From the NCBI GenBank assembly GCA_963784195.1, contig CAWARA010000020.1:620001-684000 (forward strand): a stretch of 64,000 nt of DNA, read 5' to 3'. Under the pieces are notes generated by a model. It was not told the origin of the DNA and did not search any database. It saw nothing but the letters and a program-made list of their open reading frames with translations. This document shows, piece after piece, positions 42,278 through 51,519 of the stretch. How positions within the stretch are numbered: the first letter of the stretch is position 1; every line of letters starts with the position of its first letter. The translations under genes and the position numbers were made by a program. The DNA comes from CAVQAH01 sp963784195 (GTDB lineage: Bacteria; Acidobacteriota; Vicinamibacteria; Vicinamibacterales; 2-12-FULL-66-21).

Positions 42278-43372
42278 ATGGGACACGTGTCTGTAGCGTC
42301 GTCGGAAGTCTTCACCGCGGCTGAGATCGCCCGTGCCGCCGGCGTGTCGGTGCGCGCGGTGCGAGAGCTGATTCGCGGCGGCTCGATCGACGCAATGCCC
42401 GGAGGCTTCGTCGCCTCGGACGAGGCGGCCTCAGCCGTAAAGCTGTTGAGCGGATCGTCAACGACAGAGGGCAGCGTGCGGCGACAGCTGTTCGCGCCTC
42501 CGCCGACGACGGAGACACGCACTGGAGTGCCGCTCGTCGCGTCGATGGCCGCGCATGGCGGGATGTTTCTGATCATCCTGCTGGCTGCCACACTGGGCGC
42601 CTCGAGCCCGGCCGTTTCGCGGCCGTCAGAATTCAAACCCGTTCGAATGGTGTTTCTCGCGATCCCCGGACCCGGTGGCGGCGGTGGCGGTGGCGGCCTC
42701 CGTCAGCCGGCACCTGCACGCAAGGCACAACTGCAGGGAACCAATCGCATGCGCAGTCCCGTCCCGGTGTCTCGCGCCATCAAGAGCGAAACGCCAAAAC
42801 CCGCGCCTCGCAGCGTGCCGCCGCCTGTGCGACCTGTTGAGCGCCCGGTCGAACCACCACCGCCGGCGAAGAGCCCGGATCCGGCACCACCAGTGGTGGC
42901 ACCAGTGGCAAGCGTCCCGGCGGATCCCAAGGATCGCCCCGGCGTGCTCGATGAGCGCGCGCCCGAATCATCCAGCCGCGGAACCGGAGAGGGCGGCGGG
43001 TCGGGCACGGGCAGCGGCGCCGGTGTCGGTGAGGGCACGGGATCGGGCGTCGGCCCCGGCAGTGGCGGCGGTACCGGCGGCGGCCCATACCGGCCCGGCA
43101 GCGGCGTGACGCCACCAGGACTGCTGCACGAAGTGAAGCCGGACTACACGGAAGAGGCGCGTCGAAGAAGCATCGAGGGAGAAGTCGTGCTCGAGATCGT
43201 CGTGCGCAGTGACGGAAGCGTCGGGAACATCCGCATCCTGCGCGGACTCGGCGCCGGCCTGGATCAGCGTGCGGCGGACGCCGTGCGTCAGTGGCGCTTC
43301 TCGCCAGCACGCCGTCAAGGCACGCCGGTGGACGTGATGGTCGAAGTCGCGGTCGAGTTCAGGATCCGGTAG
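42278..43372 (+). CDS. TonB-family protein with N-terminal HTH (excisionase/MerR-like)
   Basis: The 364-residue protein is a fusion. Residues 8-55 read as a winged HTH of the excisionase/MerR sort (FTAAEIARAAGVSVRAVRELIRGGSI). A TM helix follows near 88-108 (MAAHGGMFLIILLAATLGA). Then comes a Pro- and Gly-rich periplasmic spacer (about 120-275), and a TonB C-terminal domain (about 280-364, VKPDYTEEARRRSIEGEVVLEIVV and AVRQWRFSPA). TonB transmits proton-motive force to outer-membrane receptors such as those at 19259 and 53205. The ATG at 42278 is used; the HTH is in frame and cannot be a separate gene. ExbB/ExbD are not in the window. Confidence 0.82.
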   Translation: MGHVSVASSEVFTAAEIARAAGVSVRAVRELIRGGSIDAMPGGFVASDEAASAVKLLSGSSTTEGSVRRQLFAPPPTTETRTGVPLVASMAAHGGMFLIILLAATLGASSPAVSRPSEFKPVRMVFLAIPGPGGGGGGGGLRQPAPARKAQLQGTNRMRSPVPVSRAIKSETPKPAPRSVPPPVRPVERPVEPPPPAKSPDPAPPVVAPVASVPADPKDRPGVLDERAPESSSRGTGEGGGSGTGSGAGVGEGTGSGVGPGSGGGTGGGPYRPGSGVTPPGLLHEVKPDYTEEARRRSIEGEVVLEIVVRSDGSVGNIRILRGLGAGLDQRAADAVRQWRFSPARRQGTPVDVMVEVAVEFRIR

Positions 43373-43378
43373 GTGCAC

Positions 43379-43434
43379 GTGCGCAGGTGCGCAAGTGCGC
43401 AAGTGCGCAGGTGCGCAAGTGCGCAAGTGCAGGG
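43379..43434. repeat. GTGCGCAR octamer array (copy 2)
   Basis: Six consecutive octamers, GTGCGCAG or GTGCGCAA, run from 43379 to 43426, with degenerate units at both ends. The array starts right after the TonB stop codon and ends just before the ribosome-binding site of the next gene. Its unit is identical to the one at 7088-7103. Confidence 0.85.
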
Positions 43435-43441
43435 AGCAGGT

Positions 43442-44262
43442 ATGGAGTTCGCACTGACAATCGTCGCAATCGTTTCTGCCGCAACCGCGCTGGTCATGAC
43501 GGCCATCGTCGTGTCCATGCTGCGCAATGAGAGGCGTCGGTCGGATGCGCGCGTCGAGGCCTTGATGCGGCTGGCTCAGGCCGACGCGCCGGCCGTCATT
43601 GCACCGGGCCCTGCGACAGTGGCTCCATCATTCAGGGCAGTGGCGGCTCCTCCGAAGCCGATTGCGCGCCGGCGGCGCCGGCTCCGAACGTGTCTGACGA
43701 CTTCGTCGACGAGCCGCTGATCGAGTTGAATCTGCAGCCTGCAGTCGCCGGTGTCGATGGACTGTTCGCCGAACGGGAGCAGTCGAGCCCGTGGACGCGG
43801 CGGCTTGGTATTGTGGCGGCGGTTGCGCTCGCTACCGCGTTCGTAGGTTTCACGGCGAGCTCGTTCACACGCAGCGTCGCCACGGACTCGCCAGCTACGA
43901 CGTCCGTCGCGCCGCCGAGCGGCGGCAGCACGACCCTCGAGCTCCTGACCCTCGCGTACGAGCACAAGGACGGAACGCTCACCATCAACGGCATGGTGCA
44001 GAACCCGAAGGCAAGCACTGTGATGGCCACTGGCGTCGAAGTGACCGCGCTCGTATTCGGATCGGACGGTGCCGTCGTCGCATCCGGCAAGGCGCCGTTG
44101 GACTTCTCACGTCTCCGGCCCGGAGATGAATCGCCGTTCGTCGTGCGAGTGCCGGTCACCGGCAAAATCGCGCGGTATCGCATCGGTTTCCGTGGAGACG
44201 ACGGGCGGGTGATCGCGCATATCGATCGCAGAAGCGCCGGCCCGCTCGCCCGCAACGAGTAG
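43442..44262 (+). CDS. Membrane-anchored protein of unknown function (frame-disrupted)
   Basis: From ATG 43442, with GGAG 5 nt upstream, the first frame encodes an N-terminal TM helix (ALTIVAIVSAATALVMTAIVV) and a helical stretch. A second frame, open from before 43660 to 44262, encodes APAPNVSDDFVDEPLIELNLQP, a second TM helix (about 125-145) and a periplasmic domain (TLTINGMVQNPKASTVMATGVEV) that looks like an immunoglobulin-like FxLYD fold. I believe they are one ~273-residue gene with an indel near 43625-43660; two separate genes are possible. It lies between the TonB and VWFA genes, which suggests an envelope role. Confidence 0.5.
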
Positions 44263-44263
44263 C

Positions 44264-44306
44264 GTCCGGCTTTGGCCGAACCCGTAGTGTCCGGCTTTAG
44301 CCGGAC
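44264..44306. repeat. Family B palindromes in tandem
   Basis: GTCCGGCTTTGGCCGAAC (44264-44281, degenerate) and GTCCGGCTTTAGCCGGAC (44289-44306, near perfect) are tandem copies of the palindrome at 14523-14540. They begin right after the stop codon of the preceding gene. Confidence 0.8.
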
Positions 44307-44340
44307 CTGGAGCGCTCGACTCCAGTCGAGCGTCACGATC

Positions 44341-45415
44341 ATGAAAGTACCAAAACTGTTCCTCCTCGTAACTGCGTTCGTCGCCGCCGCGCTGGCAACA
44401 GCGTCAGGTCAGCAGCAGCAGCAACAGCAGCAGGACGAAAGCCAGTCCTTCCGCTTCAGAACTGCCGTCGAGCTGATCAACGTCACGGTGACGGTCACCG
44501 ATGGCACGGGCCGCTTCGTGTCGGGCCTGCGGCGCGAAGACTTCCGGATCTTCGAGGACGGCGTCGAACAGCCTGTCTCTCACTTCAGCAACGATCGCGT
44601 GCCCGTCAGCCTCGGCATCGCGCTCGACACCAGCGGCAGCATGGACGGCGACAAGATGCGCGCCGCCCGCACCGCGCTCAACCGCTTCCTGTTCGACCTG
44701 CTCGACCGGACTGACGAAGTGTTCCTGTATCGCTTCGACTCCAATCCCGAGCTCGTCGAAGGGTGGACGACAGACCGTCGTCGCGTGAGCAGCGAGCTCG
44801 AGCGAATCAGGCCGAAGGGCGGCACGGCGATGTACGACACCGTCGCCGAAGCGGTGCCGATGGCGCAATCGGGAACGCACCGCAAGAAGGCTCTGCTCGT
44901 GATCTCGGACGGCAACGATACGAGCAGCCGGACAGAAGTGCCCGATCTCAAGCAGATGATTCGGGAAACGGAAGTGCTCGTCTACGCGATAGGGATCGAC
45001 GGCACCGACACTCAGATGACCGGCGGCAGCGCCGAGCGGAGGCGCTACGCCGAGAGGACCACGCAACCCGGTTCCAGTGCCGTTCCCGTTCCCCGGCCGG
45101 CGCACGCCGCCGATTCAGCCGCCGCCATCAGCGCCGTCAGGGCCGTCGTCTCGCAACGCGCGCGCCGACGACCGCGTCAACGCCTCCGCCTTGCGGGAGC
45201 TGACCGACGACAGCGGCGGACGCACGGAGATCATTCGCTCGGCGATGGATCTGGACCCGGCGACTGCAGGGATCGCTGACGAATTGAGCCGCCAGTACTA
45301 CCTGGGATATCCAGCGAAGGGCAAGAAGGACGGACGCTGGCACAGCATCGAGGTCCGCGTACGGAACGCGTCGTATCGCGTCCGCGCAAGACGCGGATAC
45401 GTCGCGACCCCGTAA
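44341..45415 (+). CDS. Secreted VWFA-domain protein (frame-disrupted)
   Basis: ATG 44341 starts a signal peptide, followed by an eight-glutamine tract, a beta-rich N-domain (VTVTDGTGRFVSGLRREDFRIFEDG) and a von Willebrand A domain with the metal-ion motif DTSGS. The frame breaks near 45035 (after TGGS). The next frame continues through a Pro-rich stretch (PVPVPFPFPG) to ALRELTDDSGGRTEI and ends in a basic segment (YRVRARRGYVATP), about 357 residues overall. Proteins of this kind are common and numerous in Acidobacteriota; ligands are unknown. Family B palindromes lie upstream. Confidence 0.78.
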
Positions 45416-45450
45416 CGAGGCGCCGGCATGCCGTGCAGTATCATCCTTGA

Positions 45451-46182
45451 GTGCAGACCTATGGTGCTGCCGTAGGCCTCAGCGTTCTGGGCAGCCTCGG
45501 TGGCCTGCTCACGGCGTCGGTTTTTCTGCTTCTCGGCGACGGCCTGCGTGTGCGGCTGATCCCCTGGTTGATCAGTTACGCGGTCGGCACCTTGCTTGGC
45601 GCGTCGCTGCTCGGGCTGCTGCCGGAAGCGCTCGAGCGCCTGGACGCGCGCATCGCACTCGCGACACTGCTGGCCGGCGTGATGGCGTTCTTCCTGCTCG
45701 AGAAGTTCGTCGTCTGGCGGCATTGCCACGAAGGCCATGAATGCGAGGTTCACAAGACCGCGGCATCGCTCGTGATCGTCGGTGACGCGTTCCACACATT
45801 CGTGGACGGTGCAGTCATCGCGGCGGCGGTCGTCACATCGGTTCCGCTGGGCATCACCACCGCGCTGGCCGTCGCGGCGCACGAGATTCCTCAGGAGGTG
45901 GGTGACGTCGCCATACTCCTCCGCGCCGGCTACTCTCGCATGCGCGCGTTCACGCTGAACCTGATGTCAGGCGTCGGCGGCGTTCTCGGCGCGATCACCA
46001 TGCTCGCCGCCTCGCGTTCGGTGCCGGTCCTGCTCCCGTACGTCCTGGCCTTCGCGGCGGGAAACTTTCTCTACATCGCGATGGCCGACCTCATCCCCGG
46101 ACTGCACAAAAAGGGGGAAGGCGGCCCCATCCAGCAACTCGCCCTCATCGGCGCCGGGATCCTCACCATCAGCCTTCTCTAA
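45451..46182 (+). CDS. ZIP-family metal transporter
   Basis: The 243-residue protein has eight predicted TM helices. The ZIP signature is present: HTFVDGAVIAAAV in TM4 and HEIPQEVGD in TM5, which line the metal site. A His/Glu-rich loop after TM3 (HCHEGHECEVH) probably binds metal. It would import zinc or a related divalent cation into the cytoplasm. Start is GTG 45451; no strong ribosome-binding site is visible. It is 35 bp after the VWFA gene. Confidence 0.9.
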   Translation: MQTYGAAVGLSVLGSLGGLLTASVFLLLGDGLRVRLIPWLISYAVGTLLGASLLGLLPEALERLDARIALATLLAGVMAFFLLEKFVVWRHCHEGHECEVHKTAASLVIVGDAFHTFVDGAVIAAAVVTSVPLGITTALAVAAHEIPQEVGDVAILLRAGYSRMRAFTLNLMSGVGGVLGAITMLAASRSVPVLLPYVLAFAAGNFLYIAMADLIPGLHKKGEGGPIQQLALIGAGILTISLL

Positions 46183-46291
46183 TCGCGAGCTACCCGGCGA
46201 ATGCTCTAAACCGGTAACGGCGATTGTCCCCTTCAGAGCGCGGATCCCGGGCAATTTGGCGCGAAACGCACAGGTTTTGGAAGGAATCCCG

Positions 46292-46306
46292 TGGCACCAG
46301 CTTTGC
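46292..46306 (+). promoter_or_regulatory. Sigma-54 promoter upstream of the BON gene
   Basis: TGGCAC (46292-46297), five bases, then TTGC (46303-46306) matches the -24/-12 consensus; the GG and GC dinucleotides are exactly 12 bp apart. Transcription should start near 46318. An NtrC-type activator is encoded at 14580-16073; whether it acts here is unknown. Confidence 0.75.
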
Positions 46307-46324
46307 GGATGCTAGAGCTGTGAT

Positions 46325-46371
46325 TTGACCGGCTTGCCTGCCGGTGGCCGCCTCAGGCGGCCGGAGGTCAA
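46325..46371 (+). promoter_or_regulatory. Structured 5' leader before the BON gene
   Basis: Two hairpins (ACCGGC/GCCGGT at 46328-46345 and GGCCGCC-TCA-GGCGGCC at 46346-46362) sit back to back, and an outer pair TTGACC/GGTCAA (46325-46330 and 46366-46371) overlaps the first. The ribosome-binding site GGAGG (46363-46367) is partly in the outer stem. Alternative folds compete for it, so translational control is plausible. Confidence 0.5.
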
Positions 46372-46377
46372 GGTTCC

Positions 46378-46914
46378 ATGAAGGCCCGTACGACAGTAGT
46401 TGGAATCCTCGTCGCGCTGCTCGCACTATCCAGCTCAGCCCTGGCGCAGGACCGGCGGGACCAGCGGATTGCGAACGACATCGTGCGTCAGGTGAACTGG
46501 TACAGCCGCTTCACCATCTTCGACGATGTGAACATCTCGGTGGAAAACGGGCTGGTCACCCTGACGGGCAAGGTGACGATGCCTTACAAGAAGAACGACA
46601 TTGCCAAACGCGTGGCCGACGTTCACGGCGTGCGCGAGGTCATGAATCAGATCGATGTGCTGCCCGTCTCATCTTTCGACGAGGAGCTCAGGCTGCGGAT
46701 CGCCAGAGCGATCTATGGCAATCCGTCGTTCTGGAATTACGCCGCCATGGCCAACCCACCGATTCACATCATCGTCGAGCATGGCAAGGTGACGCTGACC
46801 GGCGTGGTGAGCAGCAACGTCGAACGAATGCTGGCGCGATCGCTGGCGACGGGGTGGGGAGAAATGTCGGTCACGAATTCCCTGCGCACCGACGCGGAAG
46901 TCAAAGTCGAGTAG
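46378..46914 (+). CDS. Periplasmic protein with two BON domains
   Basis: The 178-residue protein has a signal peptide (about 1-23, cut near ALAQD) and two BON modules (about 30-95 and 100-178) with VNISVENGLVTLTGKV and IHIIVEHGKVTLTGVV. BON proteins, such as OsmY, bind phospholipid or other envelope surfaces and are often stress-induced. The ATG at 46378 has GGAGG about 10 nt upstream. A sigma-54 promoter and a folded leader precede it, suggesting tight control. Confidence 0.9.
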   Translation: MKARTTVVGILVALLALSSSALAQDRRDQRIANDIVRQVNWYSRFTIFDDVNISVENGLVTLTGKVTMPYKKNDIAKRVADVHGVREVMNQIDVLPVSSFDEELRLRIARAIYGNPSFWNYAAMANPPIHIIVEHGKVTLTGVVSSNVERMLARSLATGWGEMSVTNSLRTDAEVKVE

Positions 46915-46920
46915 GTTCCG

Positions 46921-47724
46921 TCAGGGGGTGGAGGCGACTTCCTTCGCCCCCTTCCTCATCGTCAACCACACCAGCGACCCAATCAGCAGGATCGCCGCCG
47001 CGAAAGCACTCACGAACAGCCAGATCGTCCGATACAGGATTGACTGTCCCTCGATGCGGACCTCGATCTCGACCGGCCGTCCGTCGAGGCGATCGGTGAG
47101 CTGCTGTTCCCATACCAGGATGTTGCCGCGCTGGACGTCGGACGTCTCGTTAGTTTCGAGATCGCGCGCGTTGTGCCACGTGACCCGGCTTGGCAGGTGC
47201 ACGCGAAACGCCACGAGCTCCTTCCCGGTCCAGCCGACGTTCTGCAGGGTTCCCGGCCTCAAGGCGGACGGGCCGACCTTCTGCGTGAAGACGTAGCCGT
47301 TGTCCTGCGGCGAAAGCTCGTACGTCGACCACGAAAACGGTGGGACCTGATTCAGCTTTCGCACGTCGGTCACATGCAGCCGAACCTGGACGTAGCGGCG
47401 GCCGAAGCGTCGCCACGGACGGCTGACACGCGTCACCTGCGTCACTGACGACTGATAGGCATCGCGGACCAGGTTTCTCAGCGTAGCGGTTGATCGTTCG
47501 TCGACCTTCAGGCCGCGGAGCGCCTCGAGCGCCGGAATCGACGCGTTGACGACGAGATCGGCGGATCCGTCGAGAGCGATGTACAGATCTTCGTCGTACT
47601 CGTAGACTTTTCCAAGGAAGCCGCCGCCACCGCCGCACGCCGACGATATCGCGCACCACACGATCACGAGTGCAACCGCGACCGCGCGCGCTGCTGATGT
47701 TCGACCCAACCGCAACCCCGACAT
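46921..47724 (-). CDS. Lipoprotein with C-terminal TM helix, unknown function
   Basis: The 267-residue protein begins with a lipoprotein-type signal ending in the lipobox SSAC, followed by a glycine run. It has a mixed alpha/beta body and a C-terminal TM helix (IWLFVSAFAAAILLIGSLVWL) with a basic tail. I do not recognise the family. ATG 47724 is preferred to 47748, because a -10-like TATATC ends 9 nt upstream of it. Divergent from polA. Confidence 0.6.
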   Translation of the reverse strand: MSGLRLGRTSAARAVAVALVIVWCAISSACGGGGGFLGKVYEYDEDLYIALDGSADLVVNASIPALEALRGLKVDERSTATLRNLVRDAYQSSVTQVTRVSRPWRRFGRRYVQVRLHVTDVRKLNQVPPFSWSTYELSPQDNGYVFTQKVGPSALRPGTLQNVGWTGKELVAFRVHLPSRVTWHNARDLETNETSDVQRGNILVWEQQLTDRLDGRPVEIEVRIEGQSILYRTIWLFVSAFAAAILLIGSLVWLTMRKGAKEVASTP

Positions 47725-47772
47725 TCTTCGAATGATATACTGGCGCATACCCGCCCCGATTATCCGAATCGA

Positions 47773-50503
47773 ATGTCTTCAGCTCCTCGCCTGTTCCTGA
47801 TTGACGGCAGTTCGCAGATGTACCGCGCGTACCACGCGATGCGCGGGTCCGGTCTGTCCGGACCCGGCGGCAAGACCACACATGCCGTCTACATCTTCGT
47901 GACGATGCTGCGGAAGCTGATGCAGGACTATCCGCCGCAGTACATCGCCGCGTCGTTCGATCTGCCAGGCCCGACGTTCCGCTCGGAGATGGCGACCGAC
48001 TACAAGGCAAACCGTTCACCGATGCCGCCGGATCTGGCTGAGCAGATCCCGTGGGTGCACGAGGCGTGCGAGGCGATGGGCGTGCCGATTCTGACGTCGC
48101 AGCGGTACGAGGCTGACGACGTGATCGGGACGCTGGCGCAGAAGGCCGCCGATGCCGGCTTCGAGGTGGCGATCGTCACCGGCGACAAGGACTTCTTCCA
48201 GCTGGTGCACGACGGGATCAAGGTCTACAACCCCAAGGAAGACGGAACCTGGTTCGATGCAGCGGGCGTGAAGGAAAAGTTCGGCGTGTCGCCCGACCAG
48301 GTCGTCGACGTGCTCGCGCTGATGGGCGACTCGATCGACAACATCAAGGGCGTGCCTGGAGTCGGCGAGAAGGGTGCCCGCGATCTGATCGCCACGTACG
48401 GGTCACTCGAAGAATTGCTTGCCCATGCGGGCGAGGTCAGCAACAAGCGGTATCGCGAGGGCCTGCTGGCGCACGCAGACGATGCCAGGCAGAGCCGGGA
48501 ACTCGCCCGCATCCGCACGGACGTGCCGGTATCGTTCGATCCGCAGGCCCTGCAATATCGAGGAGCCTCGCGCGAGAAGTGCTTCGAGCTGTTCACGCGG
48601 CTCGGATTCCGATCGCTCGTGCTCGAATACGCGCCGACGGCACAGACGATCGGCAAGGACTACGCGATGGTGTCGGATCTGACGGAGCTGCGCGCGCTGG
48701 CCGACCGGCTGCGCAGCAGCGGACGGTTCAGCCTTCGCGTGCTTCCCGACGGACCCTCCGCGATGCGTTCGCAGATCGTGGGGCTGTCGGTCTCGACTTC
48801 ACCTCGTGAGGCACGATACGTTCCGCTTGCCGTGAGAACTGGCGGAGGCGGCCTGTTCGACGCCGGTGACGGGGACGCGGCGAGCCGGTCCGTTGACCTC
48901 CGTGCGGCGCTGGACGTGCTCACAGCCGTTGCTCGAAGACGAGTCCCTCGCCAAGGTCGGGCACGATCTGAAGTTCGACGCGATCGTGCTGGCCCGTCAC
49001 GGCGTAACGCTTCGCGGCCTTGAAACGGACACGATGATCGCGAGCTATCTTCTCGACGCGACGCGATCGTCACATCCGCTGGAAGATCTCGCGATCGAGC
49101 ACATCGGCTACAAGGCGCTCACCGAAGAAGACGTCTGCGGCCGCGGCGCCAAGGCCATCTCGTTTGCGACGATTCCGGTCGAGTCGGCGCTCGACTACGC
49201 GGGTGAGCGATCCGATCTGTCGCTGCAGTTGTCGGGGAAGCTTCGCGGTCTGTTGCAGCAGGAACAGCTCGAGTCCCTCTACGAGGAGTTCGAGCGCCCG
49301 CTCATTCCCGTACTGGTGGCGATCGAGCGCGCCGGGGTCCGTGTAGACACAGGCGTCCTCGCACAGCAGGCTACGCGCGTCGATCAGGAGCTCAATCGTC
49401 TGGCGGCGCGCGTGTACGAGCAGACCGGTGAGGAGTTCAACATCAACTCGCCGAAGAAGCTTTCCGAGATCCTGTTCGACAAGCTCGGGTTCCGGACAGA
49501 AACGATTCGCCGGACGACGAAGACCAAAGCGCAGTCCACGTCGTTCGAGGTGCTGGAGGAGCTGGCGCTATCGCACGAACTGCCCCGCCTCATCCTCGAT
49601 TGGCGCAGCCTGCAGAAACTCAAGGGCACGTATATCGACGCGCTGCCCGAGCTCGTCAACCCCGAGACGGGCCGCGTCCACACGTGCTTCAACCAGGCGG
49701 TTGCCGCGACCGGCCGCCTGAGCAGCAGCGATCCCAATCTTCAGAACATTCCGATCAGAACCGAGATCGGCCGCGAGATCCGGCGCGCGTTCGTCGCCGA
49801 GCCCGGAAACCTCCTCATCTCCGCCGATTACTCACAGATCGAGCTGCGCGTGCTCGCGCACCTGTGCGGCGATGAAGTGCTCATCGACGCGTTCAGGCGC
49901 AGCGAGGACATCCACGATCGCACGGCATTGAAGGTCTTTGGCGCCAACAGCGGCCTGGGCGAGCACGAGCTTCGCCGCCGCGCCAAGATCATCAACTACG
50001 CCCTGCTCTACGGAAAGCAGGCGTTCACGCTGGCCAAGGACATCGGGGTCTCGCGCCAGGAAGCGCAGGCGTTCATCGACGCGTACTTCGCAGGATTCCC
50101 GGCGGTTCGCAGCTTCATCGATGGACTTCTCGAGGAAGCGCGCCGGACGGGCGTCGTGAAAACGATGTTCGGCCGCCGCCGCCTGGTGCCCGAGCTGACG
50201 AGCCGGAACGGGCAAATCCGTGGAGCGGCCGAACGCGTCGCCGTCAACCTGCCGATCCAGGGCAGCGCAGCAGACATCCTGAAGCGCGCGATGATCGACG
50301 TGCACGCCGCGCTTCCGGATCTGGCCGGCGGCGGCGTGAGAATGATCCTCACGGTCCACGACGAACTGCTCTTCGAAGCGCCAAAAGATCGCGCGGAAGA
50401 AGCGGCGGCGGGGATTCAGGAACTGATGGAAGGGGCCGTCAAGCTCCAGGTGCCACTGACGGTCGACGTGGGAATCGGAGAGAACTGGAAAGACGCTAAG
50501 TAG
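47773..50503 (+). CDS. polA: DNA polymerase I (frame-disrupted)
   Basis: The 5'-nuclease domain (LFLIDGSSQMYRAYHAM; TGDKDFFQLV; GDSIDNIKGVPGVGEKGA) is in the first frame. The exonuclease-like domain and the polymerase (SSDPNLQNIPIRTEIGREIR, ISADYSQIELRVLAHLCGD, INYALLYGKQ, ILTVHDELLFEAP) are in the second. The break is near 48922, where DVLT should run into PLLEDESLAKVGHDLKFDA. The complete protein would have about 909 residues, normal for PolI. The 3'-5' proofreading acidic residues around HDLKFD partly persist. It starts at ATG 47773. As an essential replication/repair gene it is unlikely to be dead, so an assembly indel is suspected. Confidence 0.93.
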
Positions 50504-50506
50504 ATC

Positions 50507-50605
50507 CTTGCCGTGGTTCGTGGTCCGTAGCTCGTGGCTCGAAGAACCCCAGGCAGACGACGAGGCACTTCGAGCTACGAGCGACGAACCACGAACTACG
50601 GCAAG
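50507..50605. repeat. Inverted array of 7-bp units between convergent genes
   Basis: Four units of type CGTGGYT (50512-50539) face four units of type ARCNACG (50573-50600), bounded by CTTGCC and GGCAAG. The 38-nt arms pair with a few mismatches around a ~28-nt centre. It fills the gap between polA and the convergent 50613-51422 gene, and is nearly the same size as the 32871-32968 element but unrelated in unit sequence. Confidence 0.85.
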
Positions 50606-50612
50606 AAGCAGA

Positions 50613-51422
50613 CTACTTGCTCCAGGCCCCTTTGAACGCGTCCCACTCACTGACCATGACCGCCTGCGCTGCTTTCACGTCTCCGCGACCCGCGACCTTG
50701 GCAGCCCGTTCGGGAATGATTGCCTGGACGACGAGCCGATCCAGATCGGCCCGAAGCGTGGCGCCGCGGTCCTCCGCCAGCACGGCCCGGACCCACCCGG
50801 CCATCGCTGCGTGCCAGGCATCCTCTACGGCGCCGCTCGCCCTCGCCGCGGCGGCCAGCCAGTAGCCGGCCGCCGTGGAACCGGCGTGCGTGACAATCTC
50901 CTTTCGCATCCGTTCGAGGATGCGTGAGTATTGCGCGGGGCGCTCGTCCTGTGGACGCCGCTGGGCCTGACGGTCCATCGCCGTTGCCCACCAGTCGAGC
51001 ACGCGCTCGTGAGCGCTCACGCCAAGGGTTTCCGACTGCTCCAGCACTGACTCGAACAGGTCGGCCGCACCGCCATATCGCTCCTCCATGTACATCGCCT
51101 CGGCCAGCCCGATGAGGAGCTCCGTGCGCTGTCGGGAATCGAGCGTTTTGGGATCGATGACCCTCAACGCACCGCGGGCTTCCGCGAGATCCGCTGGGTC
51201 GGCGGACTGCCTGAAGCGCTCGAGATGGATGCGGCCGAGCACCACACGCGCCTCGTCAGCGCGGCCTGGTACCGCCAGCGCCTCGGTTGCCACCTTCAAC
51301 GCGGCGTCGTATTGACCAAGGTTGTAGAGGCGCCGCGCTTCGGCGATGGGATCGGCGGCACCCGCAGCAACGGTGAACGCGAGCATCATCGAAGCGACAG
51401 CCGCGACGAAAAACGCTCGCAT
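50613..51422 (-). CDS. Exported helical-repeat (TPR-like) protein
   Basis: The 269-residue protein has a signal peptide (about 1-22, FTVAAGAAD) and an all-helical body. Its first repeat (EARRLYNLGQYDAALKVATEAL) is a good TPR, with more degenerate helices after it. No catalytic residues are evident. A periplasmic scaffold role is plausible. ATG 51422 gives the signal peptide; the upstream frame to 51476 adds no recognisable sequence. Divergent from pcnB. Confidence 0.7.
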   Translation of the reverse strand: MRAFFVAAVASMMLAFTVAAGAADPIAEARRLYNLGQYDAALKVATEALAVPGRADEARVVLGRIHLERFRQSADPADLAEARGALRVIDPKTLDSRQRTELLIGLAEAMYMEERYGGAADLFESVLEQSETLGVSAHERVLDWWATAMDRQAQRRPQDERPAQYSRILERMRKEIVTHAGSTAAGYWLAAAARASGAVEDAWHAAMAGWVRAVLAEDRGATLRADLDRLVVQAIIPERAAKVAGRGDVKAAQAVMVSEWDAFKGAWSK

Positions 51423-51502
51423 CGCCGGATGGTAGCATACCCGGCCATTCGCTCTAAATATCGTCAAATCAGTCACTTACTTCGGGTTTGAAAAATGGAT
51501 GA

Positions 51503-51511
51503 TGCTATAAT
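51503..51511 (+). promoter_or_regulatory. Extended -10 promoter, leaderless pcnB
   Basis: TGCTATAAT is a perfect extended -10 (TG-N-TATAAT). The pcnB ATG begins 8 nt after it (51520), so the predicted start site falls at or within 1-2 nt of the start codon. No ribosome-binding site could fit, which points to a leaderless mRNA. Confidence 0.7.
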
Positions 51512-51519
51512 CCGAAGTG

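Noticed and set aside
42968..43426. Minus-strand frame with repeated CAPAHLRT peptide
   Set aside because: It is the translation of the GTGCGCAR DNA array followed by antisense of the TonB gene.
48915..48930. Programmed ribosomal frameshift in polA
   Set aside because: No slippery heptamer or downstream pseudoknot is evident, and similar breaks occur in many unrelated genes.
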